A DNA stretch of 64,000 bases from Porpolomopsis calyptriformis (taxonomy: Eukaryota > Basidiomycota > Agaricomycetes > Agaricales > Hygrophoraceae). The DNA lies in NCBI GenBank assembly GCA_951640195.1, contig OX621163.1, positions 2,232,001-2,296,000 of the forward strand. The letters run 5' to 3'. Position 1 is the stretch's first letter. Every line of letters starts with the position of its first letter. Below, in pieces: positions 56,332-64,000 of the stretch. Under the pieces are notes generated by a model. It saw only the letters and a list, made by a program, of their open reading frames with translations. It was not told the DNA's origin and made no database searches. Position numbers and translations under genes: made by a program.

Positions 56332-56558
56332 GATGGAGAAGGCCCGCGTAGCTTGGGGATCGATTGGTTGTTGTTGTATCTGTCTTCGGGATCGAAACAC
56401 TGTTTATATCCTCAAGGACGACACCAGGTGACTACTTTCCACAATTAAAGGCTATGAGATATGTGAAATAATGTAACCAGAAGATTTGATAATTTAAAGA
56501 TAACTCTCATGCAAACAAGTACCCCAGGGCATGGAGGAGAGACAGTGTTAATTTCGGG

Positions 56559-58350
56559 TTACTGATCCTTTTTAATATCGTGTTTGTGAACAATCTCGAT
56601 GCTGTCCGAGATAGACTCCGATCGGAGGAGTTTCCGCGCCGAAGCAGGAGGTTGTGCTAAGGAGAGGTCCTCGTCGCTCCGACCTCGACTGAGGTCATCG
56701 CCCCCGTTAGATGGACTTGATCGCCCAGATCGTCCGGTTGCTTCTGCCATTTCTTTCCGCAACATTTCTAATTCACGTTCAAACCTGAGAGAAATTCTCG
56801 TCAGACGAGAAAAGGACGGGCAGCGTATAAAACGCACTTTCGACCAAATACCTCAATGTAAAATCCCCCGCCGTTCCACACGCTCACGGCGAATATGAAG
56901 AGCAGGAAAGCTCCACTCCAGAAGGGGCTGTCGTAGAGAAGGAAAACCGCCGGAAGTTCAGTGAGAATGGCATATACTGTGAGCAATAATGGTGAGTAGA
57001 GCCGCAGAGCCAGCGTTTTCTACGAGTGCTATACCTAACTGTCCACCCATAAATGCGGCCTCCCGAAATTGTGGCGGAACCAAGGACAAAGCTCGTCCAA
57101 TGGCACCTCTCTTGTCATTCAATAGCCACGAAAATGATGTAGTCCGCTGACCCGACTCAATTTTGGCCCGGCGATCAACGCAGACAAACTGGAGTGGATA
57201 TGGCCATCTCAGCACCGACTGCAAAAACAGGGAGAGAATGTATCCCACCTTCCAATACAACAGCTGCCAGATGACATCTATCGAGTGTGGGAGTGAGCTG
57301 ATTTGTGGAATAGTTGACACGAAGACTCACAGATCGCACCACTCAAGAGCAAGGCTTTGACTGGTTGCATGTGGGGAACCTTCGCAAGCGCAGGAAAGCG
57401 TGCGTGGGAGTTGGGATAGAAATGTCTAAATAAAATCTGAGATGAAATGCGAATATGATCACATCAAAAGGGGCCTACCGGATAACGGTGAAAACGAACG
57501 GAGAATAGATATGTATGAATAGAGAGGTAACTTTATCGGAATCGTGGAACACGAGACTGTTTCTCCATGTGATGACCGCGCTCGCCAAAGACCCGTGCGA
57601 AAGGCAATAGCAAGCTACGAATAGGGCGGCATTCGATGGCAGAATCCAGATGTAAATAAAATTGAGGAGTGTCACGTAGTAACACAGGTCGAAGAGGAAA
57701 TAATGCCACGCGCGCTTCTTGTATGAATAAGCACGTAATGGAAGGAGGTACATCGCTTGCAGTGTATAGGCTATATGCACCCACCTGAAAGCCGCTGAGT
57801 GAGAGGACTCGTACGGGGGAGAAAAGGGACAGACTGGGGTGCCATTCCAAATAACAGCGCGGAAACAAGCACGGACATGACTCCAAAGAAAAAGGAAACC
57901 TTGTCACGGGTGCGAACAACCTTGCCAGAATGCCACGACGCTGATAATCGCGTCATGCGCGAGGAGACCTGGCACACCCTAGGTCAGCACCGATACGGGG
58001 AAACGTTGCAAACATCGAGTGCCTTCAACTTGAAGTTTTTGATCTCCCTCTCGAGATTCTCAGTTAATAAATCGCCCGAGAGGTCGCGTATTCTGAACGT
58101 TTCCTCGGCTCTCATCTTTATCCGATCGCTATGCTTTTGAAACTGCCGTTGGATGAGGTCGATTCGTGAGTCAAAATATGTCTCCATTGTGTCTGCAAGT
58201 TACAACGTGTCAGTTCAACCCTGTACGGCTGGGGCAATCGGGAGTGTTACCTAGTAAGGTAAATGCGCTCGAGGAATCCTCGTTTGTAAGAGGTTGCATC
58301 TCAACTGGAGATTCCGCTCTTAAGAGTGGGGACGGTGGTGGCGACGCCAT
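56559..58350 (-). CDS. GPC1: Glycerophosphocholine acyltransferase
   Basis: Exons 58350-58251, 58192-58014, 57968-57835, 57784-57479, 57425-57331, 57277-57035, 56976-56838 and 56784-56559 encode 473 aa. Landmarks are SWHSGKVVRTRDKVSFFFGVMSVL, IAYTLQAMYLLPLRAYSYKKRAWHYFLFDLCYY, the HGSLASAVITWRNSLVFHDSDKVTSLFIHIYSP block, VIWQLLYWKVGY and AFLLFIFAVSVWNGGGFYIEVFGR. Multiple hydrophobic helices fit an integral ER membrane protein. Gpc1 acylates glycerophosphocholine with acyl-CoA to lysophosphatidylcholine for phosphatidylcholine recycling. The C-terminal tail after the coiled FERELEMLRKEM is Ser-rich and cytosolic. Confidence 0.92.
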
Positions 58351-58662
58351 TGGTGGTCCAAGCTACACGGTCAATTGGAATGAGAACGCCACATTGATTC
58401 AAGTCATCGGAATCTTCCGGCGTGGCATGTTTGGATATTGCCTAATTTAGTAAATACTTGGATGTTGAAGCCGGCGAACGTTGAACTCGTTCGGTGGCAA
58501 GGCCTCTGATGGAGCAAAGGTGTGGGCTTTGGGGAGGAGGATGAGGTGGTTACAAGCCGGGAGGGTGGCAATGAATTGGAGGTCAGGATCTGGGATGCAG
58601 GGCGAGTGCGCACCTTTCCACAATTGCCCTTCTGTGCCTTCGAGACGTACGATGATTTTCAT
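58301..58662 (-). CDS. Candidate two-exon small ORF upstream of and overlapping GPC1
   Basis: Exons 58662-58458 and 58413-58301, joined by a 44-nt gt-ag intron, give an open 105-codon frame (MKIIVRLEGTEGQLWKG..., LPACNHLILLPKAHTF..., CGVLIPIDRVAWTTNG). Its last exon contains the GPC1 start codon in another frame on the same strand. I do not recognise the protein. It could be a small gene, an upstream ORF of GPC1, or chance. Confidence 0.3.
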
Positions 58663-58774
58663 GTGTGAGTGGTTTTGACGCCAAAGTTCCAGCGAGGAAG
58701 GATTCTGCCACAAATTTCAACCTTGTTTGCCACATTCGCTTTCTTTCACTAACGACTCCCTCCTTGCCTCCACC

Positions 58775-59194
58775 ATGTTTGGGAACCTGTTTCATTTGAG
58801 CATTGATGCTCTTATCATTAGTGCCTTTCTAGCGGGAGTCAAACGCTCTACTGGCTTAACGTATGTTCCGTCTCTCGTCCGTTCCGCTGGTGCTTCATAA
58901 GCGATGTTGTAGACCCGCTCTATCGCAAGTTCCGAACAAAGACATTCGTCGTCAGTCTTACTGTCCTCGGACAAGGCATCACTGATTGAATCCTTTCGTA
59001 GAGCTATTACGGTCATATTTGGAGCTCGGTTGGTCAATTGGTTCATCGAATCGCTCAATCCTATTCAGTTTTTTGTGCAGGGGAGTACGCTTTTGACTTT
59101 GCAGTCGTCGTATTTGGGGTACGTGGCGAACAGCTCAACAGACCCAATTGCCTCACCACCACCTCAGAGATCGTCTTCATTCGAACGGAGATGA
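58775..59194 (+). CDS. DUF1748 small conserved fungal protein
   Basis: Five short exons (58775-58860, 58913-58950, 59002-59028, 59081-59118 and 59168-59194) encode 71 aa. The sequence reads MFGNLFHLSIDALIISAFLAG then VKRSTGLTPALSQVPNKDIR, LLRSYLELGEYAFDFAVVVFG and RSSSFERR, which matches the DUF1748 pattern (ISAFLAGVKR.TGL, NKDI..LL..YL..GE, FGRSS). Four introns of 49-52 nt interrupt only 216 coding bases. The family is small, fungal, has one probable membrane helix, and I cannot assign a function. Each intron has canonical gt-ag ends and each is needed to keep the conserved motif. Confidence 0.85.
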
Positions 59195-59310
59195 CTTGAC
59201 AGAAACTGCTACTCTAACCGTCTGTGTCCGCGAGCACTTTAATGATCCTCTCCTGACAAGACATTGTATGATATCATTGATGGATGTTTTTTGTGTTCGA
59301 CAAGCGCAGA

Positions 59311-59787
59311 TCACCCCAGGAAGTTGAAGACAAAGAAATGTAGCACGATCGAACCCATTGCGAAGTCTGCGAAGGCGCTGAAAGAAACTGTCATGTTATG
59401 GCTTGGAAATACGTTGGAGATTGGACGAACCGCTCTGGGGATACCTCTTTGAATTCGGTTTTGTTTTCGGGATTGACCTGTGAGCGCAGCGAGGCCGTCA
59501 AAACGAATTGTCCCACTGTGCTTGAGAACCTGGTGGGTGTTGGTTAGTACATAAGGCGCACACGGCCGATAGACCACATACCCAGCCAGAAAGGCGTTGA
59601 ACGGAAAGTCGGTGACGAGGATGAGATAGAGAAACTGCATTACGCCGGACAGTAAGATGAACACAAGGAAAGCGTCGATGAATTTTAGACGATCCGGCGT
59701 CTGGTCTTTGTAGGCTTTCCAAAGCGTTTGCACCGGTGTCGATGGCGGTGGTGTGAATTTTGACAACGAGCTCGCTTTCGGACCCAT
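59311..59787 (-). CDS. OST2: Oligosaccharyltransferase subunit Ost2/DAD1
   Basis: Exons 59787-59582, 59529-59431 and 59377-59311 encode 123 aa, the DAD1 family size. Landmarks are LWKAYKDQTPDRLKFIDAFLVFILLSGVMQFLYLILVTDFPFNAFLAGF, SSTVGQFVLTASLRSQVNPENK.EF and the terminal RAFADFAMGSIVLHFFVFNFLG. Three hydrophobic helices place it in the ER membrane, where it is part of the complex that transfers glycans to Asn residues. It is divergent from the next gene, with 59 bp between start codons. Confidence 0.95.
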   Translation of the reverse strand: MGPKASSLSKFTPPPSTPVQTLWKAYKDQTPDRLKFIDAFLVFILLSGVMQFLYLILVTDFPFNAFLAGYVVYRPCAPYVLTNTHQVLKHSGTIRFDGLAALTGQSRKQNRIQRGIPRAVRPISNVFPSHNMTVSFSAFADFAMGSIVLHFFVFNFLG

Positions 59788-59846
59788 GATGATGTGGTGA
59801 ACGTGTGAGTATGCGCCAGATTTGGTACACATCAATTTGTGGGCGT

Positions 59847-61009
59847 ATGAGATACTCCACGTTCTTTTCTCGTCTTTCTCTCCTTTCTGTTCCTAGGACT
59901 CAAGCGCGAATACCATGGAGGTATGCAAGAGGGATCCACCAATTGAAGGAACTACCGTATCCCATCGATGAGGGTCTTGGTCACTTTCTCCCTCCACCAG
60001 CGCTGAAAATAGTCGCACTCGACTACCAGAGGGGGCTCTTAGAAAGATTGAATGATGAGGTTCGAGGTGAGTGTCGCGTCTCTCCTTTTGCAAGGTTGCT
60101 GGATTATGCGAGTACGCGATTTTTATTTTACAGGTACAGAGGAAGAAAATAAAAGTGTCGCGCAGACCGTTATCAACACCGCCAGGGATCGAAGTAAATC
60201 GATGGCGTTTAATTATTCCAGTCTGGCTATTAACAATAGTTTCTTTCTCAACATGCTAGTACGTCTTATTCATCGTATTCTGCACTTGACACCCTCACCA
60301 GACTATCCCCCAGAAACCACCACCAGACCTTCCCGAGACATCTCACGAAAAATCACTCTCCTCATACCTAGGCGGTATCATCCGCAGCGAACACGGCAGT
60401 CTCGAGCAACTCAAGTCAAACTTCTCTGCTGCCGCCCTCGGAATGGCCTCTTCCGGATGGGTGTGGTTCGTTGCCGACAAAAGAGGCCACACAGGCGTTC
60501 TCCCCACGTTCGGCTCCGGCACACTTCTCGTTCGCTCGCGTTTGAACATATCACCCATATCCGGTTCTGTGCTGGGTGAACCTACGGCGACCCACCGGGA
60601 AACTCGAGATTCATTTACAGGAGGACAGTCTAAACGCCGGCCTAACGTCCCGAATCGTAACTCCCCATCGATGTTCTCAGGTCCATCCTCCAACCAAAAC
60701 TCCTCCCCGCCTTCAACGAACCGCACGACGATCCCCCGGTCTATCCACAACGATTCATTGAGTGCTCCGCCTTCTTCCCTGTATACCCCGGATTCCTACT
60801 CCCCGCTTCCTGGAAATGACGATATCTCGGACGTCGGTGAGACACTCATGCCGTTATTTTGCATTTCTGTCCACGAGCATGCATGGATGAGCGCTGGCTA
60901 TGGTGTATGGGGGAAAGAAGAGTGGCTCAAGAAATTTTGGACGGTATTGGATTGGGGTAAAGTTTCTGAAACATTTAGCAATTTTGTTCCAGACAATCAA
61001 TCCGTATAG
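59847..61009 (+). CDS. Mitochondrial 37S ribosomal protein of the Fe/Mn-SOD fold (mS42/mS43 type)
   Basis: Exons 59847-60066, 60134-60258 and 60314-61009 encode 346 aa. After a basic presequence (PRTQARIPWRYARGIHQL) come SOD-like helices LPYPIDEGLGHFLPPPAL and NNSFFLNML, then GMASSGWVWFVADKRGHTGVLPTFGSGT and, after a Ser/Pro/Asn-rich insertion, CISVHEHAWMSAGYGVWGKEEWLKKFW. Active Fe/Mn-SOD has DVWEHAY here; the metal-binding Asp is Ser, so the enzyme activity is lost, as in Mrp1/Rsm26 of yeast. It should be a structural protein of the mitoribosomal small subunit. Which of the two paralogues it is cannot be told. Confidence 0.85.
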
Positions 61010-61244
61010 CTTCCAGCTTTAGATATTTGCAAATCACTCCAGTTCAGCAACTTTCATTTAATCATCACATTTTGCGCGTCAAGTACTGTCCGCTGTACTA
61101 CAATGTCCGTGCAGGAGTTCGTTCAGAAACCGTGAGCAACAATTGACAACAATTTGTGAGAAAAAGGCGACGGGACTCGATCGTTTATGACAAGCCAAAA
61201 ATTCGACGAGGAATGTTCAAATTCATGTCATGGGCATGGGAGTT

Positions 61245-63478
61245 TTACAGCTTTTCCCTCGGTGACCTGGCGTCTGAGAATTGTTTGGACGCTTGAAGGG
61301 CACATAGCGCAGCTTAACAGGAATCAGAGGTCAAGACTCGAAACGAAATGAAGGGAAGTCATACCGCCAACACCACTTCCATCTTTGGCCAGCCCAATGT
61401 CTACTCTCCGTTCGACATCTTCTCCAACAAGGGCACGTAACGACTCCCGAAGCATCCGCTCGAAATGTGGATAGTGTTCGATGAGGCTATATGAGGTTCC
61501 GATGAGATGCCGCCAGAGCAAATGATAACCAGGAGGTTGTCAAACAATTACCTTCCATCCATACCAACTATAATGTTTCTCCCCTCACGACCCCGCCTTT
61601 CCGCCTTCTTCACGCATGAAATATCAGAATGCTTCTCTTGTAACACCGCATTCCCCGTTTGAATCAGGATAGAGGCGACGGCCATCCCGCTCATAAGGGC
61701 AGCGCGTCGAGCCACGAGCATGGATGCCCATCGAACAATCTTGAGTGGAGTAGAGATAAAGATGAGTCGCAGGAACGAGAAAAGATGGAACACACCGCAG
61801 CATCCTTCAGGGATACATCTGTTTCCGAATACTGGAGGTTCTTCACGACCACATTTCTGATCCTCTCCAACTTCCTTCCTACCGCACTCGTCAATTCCTT
61901 CTCATCAAATTCATTGAACTTTGAGATATCTTCTTCTGTTGAATCCTCCGGACTCCCTCGAGATCTTGACACATTTTCGTCGGAGCTTTCTTTTCCGCCC
62001 TGCCAAGCCGCTTCGATTTCACTCATGACGGTTGTGTCAAAACCCCACTGTGAGTTGATTACTGATGTGGCCTTGCCTCCAAATAACAATGGCCTTGGTG
62101 TGGCATCTATCAACGCAACAAGCAAGTTGCGTGTGATTTCTCCGAGGTACATCCCGGAGATAAACTTCTCGAATGCTTGATGTTTGGGGTTGATGGAAAG
62201 TCGATCAACGGTGTTATCGTATGGCGTCGTAGGAAGATGAGAGCGCTATTTAGTTCAACAAATGGTTAGGGTGAGGTGACATAGAAGGATATGCATCAGT
62301 TTACTGTGCTGTTGAAGGCACCCCATTCTGCATTGACGATCATCACCCCACCGCGCGAAGCTGCGGGGGTGTTCCCAAGCTTTGTGATATTAGCGACCTG
62401 CTCCACGTATGCCCCATTCGTGCCGGTACCCAGGATAGCGCCTAGGACGCAGCCGCCGGCTGTATACGCTCGAGAGAGGAGGGTACCCACTGTCTGAAAA
62501 TATTTTGAATAATTGGTGACCAAGAAGAGTGCGGAACGGCGTGTACATCGTTGACCAGAGCAATACATTTGACGTGCATGTGCTTCCTGTCGAAAGCGTC
62601 TTGGAGCAATCGAACTACGTCATTTCCAATCTAGTAGATTGCGAGGTGGGCAATAAATCTCGACGACAGGAAGGGAAATTTTGATACCGCATGCTTGGCA
62701 GAGAAACCCTTTGTCCAAGTTAATATTTTCCCTGAATTCACGGCGGTCTGTTCTACAGGAAAGGAGAACGTGAGGCCGAGATGTACGAGGCCTTAGCCAA
62801 AGGCTGGTTAGGATAAACGAAGGGTATAATCTAAGAAATAATCTACCCAATTGGTTGTCGAAAGCAGAATCGCTCGGAAAGGTTGACCTTAGAAAAGCGT
62901 CTACCGAATCGGCAAGGTAGTCTGACAAGATGCAGGGCGATGAGTCAAAAGGGATGCAAGGCAAGAGGTGAGCGTGAACCAAATAGCGCATTGGCTTCTC
63001 CTGTCTTGAGTGTATCTGACACTTTATACTTTTGTTGGCGAAGTGCGAAGGTCTTGTCTCCGTGGAACGTCACCTCGCATACACGGCTATTTGAAAGGTA
63101 AATGGTGTTCGGGGGTGAAAAATAAAACACCACACCCACAGGTTCGTTCCACCAAGATCGAGGGCAAGAAAGGTGCTGGGGGTGAGCTGAGCTGAATACG
63201 AATGACTGAGGAATCGACCTTACCCTGTCTCTGAACCGTCCGGAACGCGAGTGACAAAAGTTGGTCTGTTGTAGCCGTTTGGCACTAAATAGCATCAGAC
63301 ACAGAATGACACACATCATTGCCATAGGTTTTCTGTAATTTGCTAGTCCCTCCTTGATCTCATCCAGAAATCTCTTGGTGAGTTCGATGAGGGATTCTGT
63401 GCTCAAATGAAACTGGCATTCAGCATCGTCGAATACGCGCTGGGAGTCATTGCCGTAGTGTACCGAGGCTAGGACCAT
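61245..63478 (-). CDS. Hexokinase/glucokinase
   Basis: Twelve exons in transcription order: 63478-63315, 63265-63224, 63175-63140, 63086-62980, 62921-62847, 62791-62688, 62630-62547, 62493-62305, 62245-61796, 61739-61552, 61486-61365 and 61312-61245, giving 542 aa. Landmarks are [32 protein letters not shown] (phosphate-1 loop), LGLTFSFPVEQTAVNSGKILTWTKGF, ALVNDTVGTLLSRAY (catalytic Asp), GAILGTGTNGAYVE, IVNAEWGAF and FISGMYLGEITRN. It phosphorylates glucose at C6 with ATP. The gene carries an Asp/Glu/Ser-rich insertion (residues about 330-390) not usual in yeast hexokinases. The intron 63266-63314 was placed so as to read MAMIPTF. Confidence 0.93.
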
Positions 63479-63544
63479 CGATGATAGAGTGAATCGGTTC
63501 GATTCAAGTAATTAATGACATCTTCATTTCCTATTTTAGCTTCA

Positions 63545-64000
63545 ATGGCCATCGACGGTTTGATTATCCTCGAGAACGGGTTCGTCGCCATTTCTCTGCT
63601 TTCTTACCACCCTTTAACATTGTAGAAAGACGACCCATAATTCAGTCAGGTTTTCGCTCTTCTTCCCCTGCTTACCCACTTCTTCACATCGACGCCTTTA
63701 ATGACTCTCTGGCAAAAGCTGACCATCCGGAAGACGTCGATCCCGTGTTGTATTCACCACAGTTTGATATTTCAGATGGCCCAAGTGCCTGTTGTCACGT
63801 AGAGTGCGGTGGTTTGAGGTTCCTGTGTCCTATCAGCGGTGATGGTCGGTATTTATTGATATTCTTGTCCGGCTTATGAATACCCCCTCACTTGATGGAT
63901 CTGCTTCTTCAAAGTGGATCCGCTGCTGGCATTTGCATTTCTTCAGACTTTCATCGAGATCTTGCAAGATTATTTTGGGACAGTTTCCGCTGCAACCGTG
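63545..64000 (+). CDS. APM3: AP-3 complex mu subunit, 5' part
   Basis: Exons 63545-63579, 63630-63844 and 63915 to the window edge. The N-terminal longin-type domain reads MAIDGLIILENG, RPIIQSGFR, AYPLLHIDAFND, GLRFLCPISGDVDPLLAFAFLQTFIEILQDYFGTVSAATV, which matches AP-3 mu. AP-3 sorts cargo from the Golgi or endosome to the vacuole. The gene continues beyond the window. The first acceptor was placed at gtagaaag (63629) to keep NGRPIIQ. It is head-to-head with the hexokinase gene, 66 bp between starts. Confidence 0.88.

Noticed and set aside
1..64000. CRISPR arrays, phage genes, transposases or a biosynthetic gene cluster
   Set aside because: No regularly spaced repeats, no integrase or transposase motifs, and no adjacent PKS, NRPS or terpene synthase genes were seen.

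Overview
The window is nuclear DNA from a filamentous fungus, most likely an agaricomycete basidiomycete. Genes are dense and on both strands. They are cut by about 160 inferred introns, mostly 45-65 nt long with GT-AG ends and a small GC-AG minority. CT-rich leaders precede some start codons, and nearly every gene is a conserved eukaryotic housekeeping gene. I see no transposon, no secondary-metabolite cluster, no confident tRNA or rRNA gene, and no prokaryotic operon structure. All exon models below were built by hand from splice signals, reading-frame continuity and family knowledge. For the complete models the exon lengths sum to a multiple of three.

Layout, left to right: the 3' end of the Hsp90 co-chaperone TTC4/CNS1; ribosomal protein eS7; a Rab GTPase with a large insertion; an AMMECR1-domain protein; a mitochondrial PPR protein; ribosomal protein uL3; the replication-checkpoint mediator MRC1; a small membrane protein; tafazzin; THO2; acid trehalase; GTP cyclohydrolase I; PHO81; peroxin PEX12; a YBR137W-like protein; mitochondrial SSB (RIM1); a combined HBS1/SKI7 gene; a CBM48 protein; a small Ser/Pro-rich protein; BOL3; COX15; proteasome alpha-6; a 1261-aa Q/P/RGG-rich protein of unknown function; a small basidiomycete-type protein; the tRNA adenosine deaminase TAD1; ESF2; the acyltransferase GPC1; a DUF1748 micro-protein; OST2; a mitoribosomal SOD-fold protein; a hexokinase; and the 5' end of AP-3 mu.

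The genes do not form one pathway. Themes that recur are translation and RNA surveillance (eS7, uL3, ESF2, TAD1, HBS1/SKI7, THO2), mitochondria (PPR, tafazzin, RIM1, BOL3, COX15, SOD-fold ribosomal protein), sugar and phosphate metabolism (trehalase, hexokinase, PHO81, CBM48 protein), and proteostasis (CNS1, proteasome alpha-6). Several head-to-head pairs share intergenic regions under 100 bp.

The most interesting locus is HBS1 (36715-41218). A single 1644-nt exon in phase 1 carries a SKI7-like region. Skipping it gives a 654-aa Hbs1; using its own in-frame stop gives a 649-aa Ski7-like protein. Other points of note are GC-AG introns in at least four genes, very small exons (one coding only the start codon, one of 10 nt), a Rab with an atypical G4 box and a 130-residue insertion, and the unrecognised RGG-rich protein.
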